64,000 nt of DNA, taken from assembly GCA_030581615.1 (NCBI GenBank), contig JAKTTT010000085.1, positions 1-64,000 of the forward strand. Reading direction: 5' to 3'. Source of the stretch: Alloascoidea africana. Lineage: Eukaryota > Ascomycota > Alloascoideomycetes > Alloascoideales > Alloascoideaceae. A program made the position numbers and the translations under genes. Below the pieces are notes generated by a model. The model ran no database searches and was not told the origin of the DNA. It worked only from the letters and a program-made list of their open reading frames with translations. Numbering within the stretch: position 1 is the first letter of the stretch; each line of letters starts with the position of its first letter. Positions 53,201 to 63,332 of this stretch are shown in pieces.

Positions 53201-54208
53201 ACTGGAAGCTCTTTGGCTTCTAATCCAAAGACCGAGTCCAACAGAGATGTCGAACCTTCTAGTTACTCTGTCATTACCTCTAGTATCGTCACATCTACTG
53301 TTTCTGCTACTACGTACCTGACCAACATTGAGGGCTCTACTATTACTGTTCATACTTCTGTTCCTGTATACAGCACCGTATTTATCACCGTTACTTCATG
53401 CGGTGATGGAGTCACAGATTGTCCTGCTACAACAGAGTCACCTGAAACTACTGATTGTGACTTAGACGGTTCTGCTAATACTGGTAATGCTGCTGCCACC
53501 GGGAAACCTTCTGTCGTGACTTCGAGCATTGTTCAAACTACTGATTCAGTTACTTCCTATGTGACGAAGGTTGAAGGAACAAAAGTTACAGTTGTCAACA
53601 CTGTTCCTGTTTTGAGCACTGTTCTTGTTACTATCACGTCTTGCGGAGAAGGAGTTACTGACTGTCCAGCAGAGATTGAGACTGGAAACCAGGCTAAAGT
53701 TGATGTAACTGATTCTCCATCTCGATCAACGATTCTGGTCACAGTGACAGCTGATGGAAGCAAATATGCTACTATCTCTGAAGCACCCGAGGTTACTGCA
53801 TCAGTACCCAAGTATTCTTACTTGAACAGCACTGTGTTCTTGAATTCCACTGTTGTGAATACCCTGAACGTTACCAATTCTACCCTGCTAACTGCCCTCT
53901 CCACCAATATTGCATACGTTACTGTTTCAGAAGCAGCCAACAATACCGTTCCCATCGCTGCTGCTACTATTGCCGCCGATAAGAATGTTTTTGCCGGTTT
54001 TGATGTGGAGCAGAACGAACTCGATGTAGAATCAGCTTCTGCAACTCCAAGCTCAGTGGCTGCAGCCGCTTTGGAATCAACATCATCATCGCTTCCCTCA
54101 AACACAACTATTGAAAGCTATTCAGGACAAGGTGCCAAGTCAATAACTGTTTCGTCAATGGCGTCAGGACTTGTTGCGGTATTTGTCATTGCTCTACTGG
54201 GAGTTTAG
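50282..54208 (+). CDS. GPI-anchored repeat-rich cell-wall adhesin
   Basis: Single-exon frame of 1308 residues. Signal peptide to about residue 19 (MRSVILASALVAAGWANAA). The N-terminal 290 residues are Thr/Ser rich with several short Cys pairs (SCEADVEDC, ECEGDSC, LCEGEEC, QCSGKDC, ECTGENC). About residues 295-985 are five near-identical tandem units containing the VYTTYCPGATT-type motif found in fungal wall adhesins. Two copies of a related block follow (each with xVTSCGxGVTDCPA, near residues 1040 and 1120), then an Asn-glycosylation-rich part (YLNSTVFLNSTVVNTLNVTN). The C-terminus is hydrophobic (SGLVAVFVIALLGV), as needed for GPI attachment. Likely role: adhesion, flocculation or biofilm at the cell surface. 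No lectin domain (PA14, Als) is seen at the N-terminus, so the ligand is unknown. Confidence 0.88.
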   Translation: MRSVILASALVAAGWANAAVTLVQTNVATLTVVATITSCEADVEDCTAKETTAAVATTSVQTSVKECEGDSCPATSTLSLCEGEECFETIDTSAIIASLTSHEPAAATHTTQAKTTPTNNNNNNDNDNGGQASTWDLECATESTTFYYDSDGQITSQCSGKDCVAGTSTSVQVQTTQKEGEHTRETTTNEAKPTTTGGNSRPAVISSSESAATECTGENCGSNNKPQTESSISYPEHNGATTTAHSTGKKEDTPNTEYTTHSNSRTSPKEENSETQPSDQFSRTTNAAVHSSVQTVDTVFETTLVGSVVTIYTTYCPGATTLTHEASTIVVTGPTTLELTGTTESTAVASITTSAEVTIVSSTGGIATTLPFTIPSVDLTSILSSLFSGFPVAGTGSQSDSKPTPTKSDVRTTAKLESSGKPTGSSLEATGKTESVSGSTAITTVETIYETTVVGSVITVYTTYCPGATTVTHESSTIVVTGPTTLELTGTTESTAVASITTTAEVTIVSSTGGVATTLPLTIPSADLSSIVSSLFSGFPVAGTGSQSDSKPTPTKSDVRTTAKLESSGKPTGSSLEATGKTESVSGSTAITTVETIYETTVVGSIVTVYTTFCPGATTVTHESSTIVVTGPTTLQLTGTTESTAVASITTTAEVTIVSSTGGVATTLPLTIPSADLSSIVSSLFSGFPVAGTGSQSGSTAATATTGSSLASNPKTESVSGSTAITTVETVYATTVVGSIVTVYTTFCPGATTVTHESSTIVVTGPTTLQLTGTTESTAVASITTTAEVTIVSSTGGVATTLPLTIPSADLSSIVSSLFSGFPVAGTGSQSGSTAATATTGSSLASNPKTESVSGSTALTTVETVYATTVVGSIVTVYTTFCPGATTVTHESSTIVVTGPTTLELTGTTESTAVASITTTAEVTIVSSTGGVATTLPLTIPSADLSSFVSSLFSGYPVVGTGSQSGSTDATATTGSSLASNPKTESNRDVEPSSYSVITSSIVTSTVSATTYLTNIEGSTITVHTSVPVYSTVFITVTSCGDGVTDCPATTESPETTDCDLDGSANTGNAAATGKPSVVTSSIVQTTDSVTSYVTKVEGTKVTVVNTVPVLSTVLVTITSCGEGVTDCPAEIETGNQAKVDVTDSPSRSTILVTVTADGSKYATISEAPEVTASVPKYSYLNSTVFLNSTVVNTLNVTNSTLLTALSTNIAYVTVSEAANNTVPIAAATIAADKNVFAGFDVEQNELDVESASATPSSVAAAALESTSSSLPSNTTIESYSGQGAKSITVSSMASGLVAVFVIALLGV
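51164..53240 (+). repeat. five in-frame tandem repeats of the adhesin gene
   Basis: Units begin at the Thr codon of TVxTx(F/Y)xTT: about 51164, 51611, 52058, 52460 and 52862. Units 1 and 2 are 447 bp and share a Lys/Pro/Thr linker (SDSKPTPTKSDVRTTAKLES). Units 3 and 4 are 402 bp, and with unit 5 share a shorter Thr/Ala linker (TAATATTGSSLASNPKTES, TDATA in unit 5). Nucleotide identity between neighbours is very high, so unit number probably varies among strains and homogenises by recombination. Confidence 0.92.
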
Positions 54209-57055
54209 GTTTCTTTTCATTTTTTATCTGCTTATGCATAAAGAAAGTATTGGTCATTTTGTTATATGTTTTCTTGCAGCGACCATTTTTTGCCTTTATT
54301 TAACATTTTAGTAATCATAGTTTTCTAGTTCAAGGCTTTTAAAACTAAACTTATTTTCTATCTGGAATCTAAACCGTGGTGATTAGTAAAATGCCATGTT
54401 GACGGGCATTATTTGTTTAAAAGTAAAACAGAATGAGATGGTGTATTATCAGTGTAATCCCAGTGTATATAATACTTCTTTGTTGCTCTTCCAAGGAAAA
54501 ACGTCCAAGTTGACTACATCTCTTAACAAACTAACGTAAAGAAGACCAAAAGAGAGAAAAAGAATGTTTGTTCTTCCATTACATTGCGCTCAGCCAAAAG
54601 ACGTCCCACTGCAGAAATGAAAAACACTAACCAGTCAAGTTTTTCTCATCCCAGTAGTCTTCTTGAGTGCTGCCTTTGAATTTAACATGATGGCCCAAAC
54701 AGGAGGTTTGTAAAGAGCCTATGATATTGAACAATATATACTGTCCTACAAAACCAAGCCAAATTTTTGAACAACCACAGCTACCGCAATATTTTAGTTA
54801 CACATTTGCTTTACTGGTTTGAAAAGTTTGTTAAGTTTTGCTTAGAATATAATTGGAATCATTAAACTCGAGGTGTTACGTGTGGACTGAGAAACCATTG
54901 TTGGAGCATGGTTTCCTTCATGTGGCAAGCAAAAAGGCACAAAATATATAGTTTCTTTTTTAGTAAATGGTATCCTTTAATGCTTTCTCCATCTTTTGGT
55001 TACGTGAATGTTCATATATTATTGGCAAATTGGCCCTCTCACTATAATCGGTCGTCATGAGATCAAGCCCCACATTGTTGAGAATGGAATCATGCTTGAC
55101 CTTCGAAAAGGTCTGAGTGTCATAAGAAGTTTTCTAACGAAATGCGACAGAGGAAAGAAGAGAGATAGCATAGAAATTGTGAAAGCGAAGGGAGAAATCC
55201 CTAGCCTCCTCCACTGAGTCAGGAACTATTGTTTATTCGAGTGTGAAAAAAGTTGGAAGAAATAATAATTTCTCACCAGTATAACTAATAAGTAAAAGCC
55301 TATAAAAGAAAATATGAGGTGATTTAAACGCCGAGGTGTCAAGTTACGAAGTGGAAACAGCCTTCATTGAACTTTCCCATGCCAAACTAGACTTACCTTT
55401 GCAAACCATTCAAGATCTGGTCTCTCGATCACCGGGAACAAGATAATCATTCATATTAAACCAAAATTAATAGATGGGGTTAGAAGTGATGAATCGGTGG
55501 GGAAGAGTCCGGAACAACGACAATGAAAAACTGAACAAGGAAAGGTGAAATATAGTGGTACTTCTACAATGACATGAGTTTGTACGCTCTAATCCATAGT
55601 TGGGATTCCTTGCCAGACCAAAGGCAAAATAAATCCTGGTTTTTAAAACAATAGTTTTGGGCCTATATCTTTTGGGATAGCTAAAAAATGTCTAAAATTG
55701 GATACTACAGTGTTTCAGCAAGACAACGAATCAAAGAAGCGACTAAGATAAAAATTGGCTTGAAATTTGTCACTCTCTTAACCATTTCTATATCTAAATC
55801 CGCTTTACAGTCTTTAGTAACATCTGAAAGCGAAGCTCGTAGGATTCTAAAAACCTGCAGCTAGTAACCTCGAACTTGAAAACAGAATTGAAAGAGTTTG
55901 GACAGCTTTTATTTGTGAAAACCCAATAAATACTAAACCAACCAGGATAGGGATGATTTGCAAGCGATTGAGGGTAATACAAAACACTGCAAAAAAGGAT
56001 AATAGCTTTTCATGCTATGCAATTGAACTGGTCAAAATTCTGAGTATATGTTCCAAGAAATATTATACTCTCATACTCGAAACTTTACGATTCCAATTAT
56101 TTTCTAAACCAATCTTGAAAACTTTGCAAACTAGTAAACGTGTGACTGAAAAGTCAGAGTAGTGATGGTTCTTCAAAAAACACATTCACACGTTTTTAGT
56201 GGGATACTGTGCATTGGAAGGGCAACAGTCGCATCATTAGATGGGAGTAGAAAGAACATGCTTATCAGTTTTGCTTTGAAATAATGAAACAGCCATTGTA
56301 GCCTGAAGCTACCACAGAAACGCTTTCTCCTTGTAATATGCAGTTACAAGCCTCAGTTATACTTCGAAGGGTTCAATTCGTAACCTATTTTTCATATTTT
56401 GTTTTCTCAGCTGAGATCTTGGCTCCTAGACTCATCCAACCAAGCCTTTCTTTGGAAAACTGACAATTTTTATGGGAACTGCATGCTTGCCTCGAACAAG
56501 ATCTATCACCACATGGAGATCTTGTCTTTGATATTTACTAGCTAACTCATGAACAGTATTCCTGGCATTGTCGCCAGATATCAGGAACTACACAGACAAA
56601 AACCATCACTGTTTTCCAGTATCGACCAAGCCAAGCTCCACATGTTCCACGATTCACAGTCCATGTCCAGCTACCATTCGCGCAAGAAACAAAGCACCAC
56701 ACACACAGCCACCTCTACCGGCCCGTTGCGCCACATGTCCTTGCGCACATGTCGCAATTATCTGTTATTTCGAGAAACGCGCTAAGCACCGCGACCAGCA
56801 CCGGCGCTGCCATTGCGGAAAGCCTTGAAGGCGTGTGCGTAACCGCCAGCACGCGCGCGTACACGCCAGACCGCAAGGCCCATCGTCCGCAGACGCTCTG
56901 TGGCAGTAACCTGCACTTTTTTTTTCCTTTTTCTGCCCGTGTCCCGTCAAAGGAAAAAGCTCCAGCTGCCCCAGATCGCTGCCCGGTTCCTGTTTTGCCA
57001 GGCTGTTATTTTTCCATCTCCACTGGGTTACTCACCATTCAACAACGCTCGAGCA
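54209..57055. other. 2.8-kb gene-poor region between the adhesin and SEC14
   Basis: The first 2.3 kb are AT-rich with only frames of about 60-70 codons and no recognisable gene. From about 56600 to 57050 the sequence turns GC-rich and contains C/CA-rich tracts; this is the promoter and 5' leader side of SEC14. A 144-codon frame at 56749-57183 overlaps SEC14 exon 1 and intron 1, and is rejected. Confidence 0.45.
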
Positions 57056-58394
57056 ATGACTGTAAGTACACACCAATCTGTGCAAATCTAGCCACCATAC
57101 ACATGAGAATGGCCCAGGTTTTGGATGGGCGATGCTGTTGTGTAATCAAAGCCCCAAAGAGAACAAGCTCCCAACCTGAATGAATGAAATGGCTAACCCA
57201 CCACCCAACGTTTAGGAAGACAACGCTTTACTGTATGTTGATGGATATCCTTTCCATCCATGAATCATCTTTTATTCCAGAGGACTAATTCTAGTTGCTG
57301 AAGGAATTCGTACCCTTCTACAGTTGCGCCTGGTGGCCCAACAGGGTATCTGGGCAACCTGACACCAGAGCAAGAAGCCCAAGTTTTAGTTCTGCGTGCA
57401 GAATTGGAGAAAGAAGGTTATAAGGATAGACTTGATGATGCTACTATCGTAAGTGATACAAGATTGGATCAAAGCGAAACTGGGACACAAGACAAGATCC
57501 CGTTTTGGAGAGATTAGTTCTATGTATCTAACTATTTTTCGTCCTTGGATGCTTTCATCTCTGTAGTTGCGTTTCTTGAGAGCCCGAAAGTTTGACGTGG
57601 CAAAGGCGAAGGAGATGTTTATCAACTGTGAAAAATGGCGCGAGGAATTCGGAACCAATACCATTCTGGAAACATTCCACTACAAGGAGAAACCACAGGT
57701 CGCTGAATACTACCCACAGTACTACCACAAGACCGATAAGGATGGAAGACCGATCTATATCGAGGAGTTGGGAAAGGTGAACATTCCCGAGATGAACAAG
57801 GTCACTACTGAGGACAGAATGCTGAGAAACCTCGTTTGGGAGTACGAGTCTTTTGTCAAGTACCGATTACCGGCCTGTTCCCGAGAAGCTGGGTACCTTG
57901 TTGAGACCTCGTGCACAATCATGGACCTCAAGGGAATCAGTCTTTCTCAGATTAGCCAGGTTTTCTCCTATGTCAAGAGAGCCTCTGAAATTGGTCAGAA
58001 CTACTACCCTGAGAGAATGGGCAAGTTTTACATGATCAATTCGCCCTTTGGTTTCGCTACCGCTTTCAGGATATTCAAGCCTTTCTTAGACCCGGTCACC
58101 GTTAGCAAGATTTTCATCTTGGGTAGCAGCTACCAAGGCGAACTTTTGAAGCAAATCCCCAAGGAAAACCTTCCAGTGCATATCGGTGGCGCTAGCCAGA
58201 CCGAGCAGAAGATCTTTTTAACAGATGTGGGTCCATGGCGCAATCCCAAGTTCATCGGTCCTGAAGGCGAAGCTCCACATTCTGGTGATGCTCCAAAAGG
58301 CTCCGTCGAAGATGAAAAGCCTTCTGAGCCTCAGCTTACTGCTTTTGAGCCCTCTAAGGTTACTGTTGGAGCCGGCCAGCCTGCTCCGTTGTAG
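57056..58394 (+). CDS. SEC14: phosphatidylinositol/phosphatidylcholine transfer protein Sec14 (four exons)
   Basis: Lipid-transfer protein that keeps Golgi PI4P signalling and secretion running. Exons: 57056-57061 (6 nt, Met-Thr), 57216-57232 (17 nt), 57304-57448, 57567-58394, giving 331 aa. Donors GTAAGT, GTATGT and GTAAGT; branches GCTAAC, ACTAAT and TCTAAC. In intron 2 the first AG after the branch (TTCTAG) would put TGA in frame, so the next AG (CTGAAG) is used. The joined start MTEDNALLNSYP, then [15 protein letters not shown] and [18 protein letters not shown], matches Sec14. The CRAL-TRIO domain is complete ([71 protein letters not shown]). The C-terminal tail is about 25 residues longer than in yeast (304 aa). 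Confidence 0.95.
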
Positions 58395-59047
58395 AAGCTT
58401 TTACTTGGGTGATACTCTCTCGCTTGATTTGTTGCAACAGCCGCCACCACCACCACCATATTCATATTTAGATTGTTTGAGCAGTTGAATAATCCGACAA
58501 CATTTATAATATTATACATCATATTTTACCACTTTTATCATTTTCTTTCAGATTCTCACAATGTTTATGTAAAACACCCATACGCCTTTGACAAAGTCTC
58601 AGATTGAAGAATGTTCAAGAATAATAGCGACTAGTACTGAAGATCGGGACCAATTGGAATGGTTTTTGTATTATGGAGTAGGCGGTGCTGGTTAAATGTG
58701 GAATCGATCCATTGTTGTAGAGTTGCCAGGTACAGATTCTGGTAAAACGCTTCTAATTTGGGCTCAAAAGACGCTGGGCCATCGCAAAGCTCCCTCAATC
58801 ATACACTAAAATATAGGTCTTAATATTTATGGATCTTTTGACCAGATCTAATTCTTTGCTTTTAAACAACAGCATTTTCCCACGACTGTTGCGTAGAAGG
58901 AAGGAACTTGCCCTTATAATTTTCAGTGTAAATGGTGATCACGTGCAGCTCTCGAGGATTGTGATTTTCTTGACGTGTTGAAGCTCGACGCGTCTCCACG
59001 AAAAGTTTCACTCTTCAGGAACCCAGGTTCAAGTTCAATTTTGGGAG
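58395..59047. promoter_or_regulatory. SEC14 3' flank and CTF18 promoter
   Basis: Gap of 653 bp. A CACGTG E-box-like site lies at 58940-58945 and an ACGCGT at 58988-58993, both close to the CTF18 start. No further gene seen. Confidence 0.5.
58988..58993. promoter_or_regulatory. MCB element (ACGCGT) upstream of CTF18
   Basis: ACGCGT, the binding site of the MBF cell-cycle factor in yeasts, 55 bp before the CTF18 ATG. CTF18 is a replication/cohesion gene, so G1/S control would be expected. A single 6-bp match can arise by chance; its position makes it credible. Confidence 0.5.
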
Positions 59048-61787
59048 ATGACGGGAGCAGACTTTTTAGGCGGATCTCTGAACCTTGGAAAGTCTCTGTT
59101 GACTGGTTCCAAGCGGCCTCCCGCTGATGGAAGCCCGTTTATACCAACATTCGAGCCCAGTAATGATAACATGGAGTGCGATGATGAGGAGGAAAGTCAG
59201 ACTCATGGACAAAATTCACAGTCTCTGCCCTGGACAGAAACCACTGGATTATCCAGTATACCGAGCGAAGAACCAAACACATCTCAAAAAGAACGAGATA
59301 ACTCTAGGTTTTGCTCCATGTTTCCAAAGACCAGTGTAAAAGCTAAACTATCGAATGGGGAGACGATAACACTTAGGCGAAAGACAAACAACGTCTTGAG
59401 AAGAAAAGACATTGCTGTGAAGGGAACACAAAGGCCGCTTTTGAATCTAGAACTGCTCAAATCAAGAGCCAGTAAGAAACTGCGACCCACAACGACCACG
59501 GTACAATTGAAGGAACCAGAGAAAACAACAAATGAAGACAGTATTATGTGGGCAGAAAAATACAGACCCAAAAGATGGGTTGACCTGATTGGAGATGAAT
59601 CCAGTCATCGACGGATACTGAAATGGCTACGGATGTGGTCTGGCATTGTCTTTGGGGAGCGCCTGTTTGAAGACAAACAGCTCTCAGACCCGCTGAACCG
59701 GCCAGACAGGAAAATCATCCTTTTAAACGGTCCCCCGGGAGTGGGTAAAACGACCGTTGCGCACATTGCAGCGAAACAGGCCGGCTACGAAGTTTTGGAG
59801 ATAAACGCCAGTGATGAAAGGTCTGGGGTAAAAGTGAAAGAGAAGATCAGAAGTGTCATAACCAGTCATTCGTACAGTGGGAAACCAGCGTGCTTGATTC
59901 TAGATGAGATTGATGGAGCCACGGATGGAGTAAGCAACTTTTGCTCTTAATTTTATTCTTATTCTATTTTTGATTTGAATCTCACCTTGTTGAAACCTTT
60001 TAGGGATTTATAAAAGTTCTCGTTGATTTTCTTGCAGAGGATCAAAAAGCCGTTACGTCGATTGTTAAAAGTCAGACAAACCGGCAATCGGATATCAACA
60101 AGGACAAGAAGCTACTACGAAAGATAGTGAAAAGACCAATAATCGCAATCTGTAACGATCTTTATTCTCCATCACTTGAGAAACTACGACCACATGTTGA
60201 AATTGTAAAATTTGTGAAAACGGGGTCGAGAAGTCTTATTCCCCGATTACAACAAATTGCACAAAAGGAGAAAATTGAGTTTACGACGAGAGAGTTGGCC
60301 GAAGTGGCTGAAATCACAGATTGTGACATGCGAAGCTGTTTGAATCTGTTACAATTTGGTAAACCTCCAAGCAGTGCCAATGATAGGAGTAGAAGTGATG
60401 CTCAAAAGGACGGACTGGTCAGTTGGTATCAGCTTGTGGAGAAGGTCTTTGCCAGGGATTGGAAAACTTCAAAGTCTGTAGCATTTGGCACATTGGCAAG
60501 ACTACTGGAATCCTCTTCTGGTTTGGTCAAAGTGATAAACGGTAAGTGATATAACAACAGGCTTTACTGGATATGTGTTCGCTAACTTATCTTTCGGTTT
60601 GCGGGTTTTTTTTTTTTCAAGGCTGTTTTTCTTCCTATCCCAATGCACGATATCAAGACGATTTAATGTCCAAGCCCGTTATTCTTGGCGACTGGTTACT
60701 TTTTTACGACCAACTAAATTCATGTATCTATACCCAACAGCATACAGAGTTGATTACGTACCTTCCCCAAGTGATTCTCTTATTCTTTTCTCTATTCAGC
60801 GATCCCGCAAACAACAACAATAATGAATTGCGATCTAGCGGCAGTAGCGATTATGAAGTAAGCATCTTGCCTTTTATTGCAATTGAGTAAAATTGCAACT
60901 TGAAATCTGGACAGTACTAACTTTGCCACAGATCCGCGAGCGTCAAAGACATAATCTGGACCTATGCAAGCAGATTAGTGTGAACCTCAGCACGCGGCGC
61001 ACAGAACAACATTACCAGCCTTTGAAGCTGACAAGCCTGCCTTTTGAACTGGCTCCATACCTGTTGAACGTCCTCATGCCGACAGTAAGCGCCGTGAAGC
61101 TGGGGAACGCAAAGGGATGGGATGCTATCAAGGTTAGGCACGCAGCAGAGATAACAGATTCGTTTGGGTTCTATTACTACCATTCCCGAGGCTTTTCGAA
61201 TTTTACATCCAAGGCTACGTCGGTACCGACAGTACAAGAGAGGAATATTGTTAAGATGCACCCGTAAGTTTGAATTTTATTCCTTTTAAAGTTGGTTGCT
61301 GTTACAAATAAACATTAACACTGGATGGATGGGATAAAGAGAGCTTGACGCACTTTGTGTATTTTCAGACTCTAAAAGGAAACAACTAAACCAAAAACGG
61401 GAGATGTTGTTGCCATCGATCACTCTTGCGCTGGAATCGATTCGTTCAGAGCGAACCAAACGGCCGCTGTCTACCGAGGGGACCGGTCCCAGCAATTCAA
61501 TTACTGTCACAAAACGGCGGGCCGTGAAAGCCAGAGCCAAAACAAAGGGCAATGAAGAAGAAGAGGATGATGAGCCTACGACACGAGCAGGCGGCAAGCC
61601 GAAACAAGAAGCACACACCTGGTTCCGCCCACACGAGTCCAGCACTTTGCGAGCAGGTCACCAGTCGCACCAGCCGCAACGGGACCGAGGGGGCAGCACT
61701 CGCTATCGCATCTGGGTCAAATATAACGAAGGTTTTTCAAACGCCGTGCGAAAGGACATCACGTGGGAAGAGCTGTGGAGGAGCTGA
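59048..61787 (+). CDS. CTF18: replication clamp loader-like subunit Ctf18 (five exons)
   Basis: Large subunit of the alternative RFC complex (with Dcc1 and Ctf8) that loads PCNA and supports sister-chromatid cohesion and replication checkpoint signalling. Exons: 59048-59929, 60004-60541, 60622-60857, 60932-61263, 61379-61787, giving 798 aa (yeast Ctf18 741). Donors GTAAGC, GTAAGT, GTAAGC and GTAAGT; branches GCTAAC (intron 2) and TACTAAC (intron 3). Landmarks: MWAEKYRPKRWVDLIGDE, HRRILKWLRMW, Walker A GPPGVGKTT (about residues 228-236), Walker B LILDEIDGATDG, the AICNDLYSPSLEKLRP sensor region, and the Ctf18 C-terminal box YNEGFSNAVRKDITWEELW. For intron 4 the nearer acceptor (TTTTCAG, 61368) gives a quick stop, whereas AAAAG (61378) keeps the frame; that junction is the weakest. 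Confidence 0.92.
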
Positions 61788-62054
61788 GGTGAAATACTAA
61801 ACATCATGATTAAATCTAAAAATAATAGGTGCAGTAGTAGTACTGTATATATACTTGGAAGGAAGAGGACCGAAACAACAAAAATCCCAAAAGCAAAAGC
61901 GGTGTATGAGGTTGTGTTTATTAGTTAATAATAGGAAGCAGAAGCAGGAGGAGGCTTGGAATAGAAGAGCGGGTATCGCATCGCACAAGAAAATTGTCAT
62001 ATAGGAGGGAGAGGTTAAATATAGGATTTTGGGTTGGTTGGGCCCCAGATTAAC

Positions 62055-63332
62055 TTAATTCTGAGAGCGTGAGCGGACAGGGCAAGAGTCCGGGTTTGTG
62101 ACATGTAAGACTTTCCGCGAGTAGTCATACTCGTCCTGCAAACTGTTTTTAGAGTCATTGTTTCCCTCCCATTTCATGAATATCTGCCGCGGATCCAGTC
62201 GCTGGTCCACCTCCAGATGGAGCGGTACCAGGGTCGAACCTCCCGCAGAGTGGTGTTTAGTGTGGGCGTACTCTTTCTCCAGGGACAGCTGGTGAGAGTA
62301 AGAAGACCGCGCATCATCGGTCAGCTTGCCCAGTTTGGTCTCATCGACCTCTTTCTCCCTCTTTCGGAAAAATGCAAACCATATAAATAGAGCTAGTAAC
62401 CCAAGTGATATCAGGCCAACGACTGTGAAAACTCCAGCCACTTTCCCCTTGCTTGAGAAAAAGTCATCTGAAGAGTGATCTTCCTGGGCAGTTGCCGTAG
62501 ATGATGCGGAGCCGGGTTCTGAGGTGAAAACGGTGGGTGAATGGAGAGCACCGTAGATCGAAGATAGTGTAGATGCTTGTGAAGAAGTGGATGGTGAGCC
62601 AGATATATATAGGGTCTGGACTTTACCGGTGACTGTAGAAACGGAGTAAATCAGTGATGATGAAACGTCATTGTCAGTGGAGCTTTGGGATGAGCTGGAG
62701 GTTTGTGTTGAGGGAGAAGAAGTGGAAGATGACGTGCTGGTTGTGGAGGAGGAGCTGGTACTAATGGTTGAAGAGGTACTGGTAGAGCTTGTACTTGTAC
62801 TTGTACTTGTACTTGTACTTGTGCTGGTACTTTTGCTGGTGGTGGTACTAATGGTTGAGCTTGTACTTGTGCTCGTACCCGTACTTGTTTTTTCAGAAGT
62901 TGTAGAGGATTCTGATTCTTCAGTGAGTGTTCCGCTAGGAGTATTTAGCAGGATATAGCCATAGAGGCCCTCGCCAGAGTTTCCGCAGGTATCGTCAGGA
63001 TAGCCAGGGCAGCTATCTGAGCACTCGTCAGTATCGACAGAGGAGGCCGGTGAGTAATTGGAGCACCAGCACTGCTTTCCTTGAACAATTGCGTAGGCGT
63101 AGCCGGAACAGGTGGACTGGCAGAGGCCATTTGACTGGAATACGCTGACATGGACGCTGTTCTTGGAGGAATTTTCGGAGGAGCATAGGTCGACATCGGC
63201 CCTAACTAAACAAAGACAAAAGCAGAGACAGAGAGCGGAAAGAAGAGGCTTAGCGAGGGCTGGGCTGGAAAAACAGAAACAAGACGAATGCAATTGTAGT
63301 AGTGGTAGTAATAATAAAGCACAAACTAGCAT
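62055..63332 (-). CDS. WSC-domain cell-wall stress sensor
   Basis: Plasma-membrane mechanosensor type (Wsc/Slg1) that feeds the Rho1-Pkc1 wall-integrity pathway. 425 aa from ATG 63332. Long hydrophobic signal (to about residue 45), then a WSC domain (about 46-130) with its Cys pattern (GLCQSTCSGYAYAIVQGKQC, CWCSNY, DECSDSCPGYPDDTCG). A Ser/Thr mucin-like stalk follows (about 135-270, with a Thr-Ser dipeptide run), one membrane helix (VAGVFTVVGLISLGLLALFI, about 300-320), and a cytoplasmic tail starting FFRKREKE. The tail ends with the family motif DEYDYSRKVLHVTNPD, the region that binds Rom2 in yeast. WSC1, WSC2 or WSC3 cannot be told apart here. It converges with CTF18. Confidence 0.92.
   Translation of the reverse strand: MLVCALLLLPLLQLHSSCFCFSSPALAKPLLSALCLCFCLCLVRADVDLCSSENSSKNSVHVSVFQSNGLCQSTCSGYAYAIVQGKQCWCSNYSPASSVDTDECSDSCPGYPDDTCGNSGEGLYGYILLNTPSGTLTEESESSTTSEKTSTGTSTSTSSTISTTTSKSTSTSTSTSTSTSTSSTSTSSTISTSSSSTTSTSSSTSSPSTQTSSSSQSSTDNDVSSSLIYSVSTVTGKVQTLYISGSPSTSSQASTLSSIYGALHSPTVFTSEPGSASSTATAQEDHSSDDFFSSKGKVAGVFTVVGLISLGLLALFIWFAFFRKREKEVDETKLGKLTDDARSSYSHQLSLEKEYAHTKHHSAGGSTLVPLHLEVDQRLDPRQIFMKWEGNNDSKNSLQDEYDYSRKVLHVTNPDSCPVRSRSQN
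62788..62824. repeat. (ACTTGT)n hexanucleotide repeat in the WSC stalk
   Basis: About six copies of ACTTGT, encoding Thr-Ser repeats on the minus strand. In-frame hexamers allow the stalk length to vary without frameshift. Confidence 0.85.

Noticed and set aside
56749-57183. 144-codon frame upstream of SEC14
   Set aside because: Overlaps SEC14 exon 1 and intron 1 in another frame; composition is that of a GC-rich leader, with no recognisable domain.
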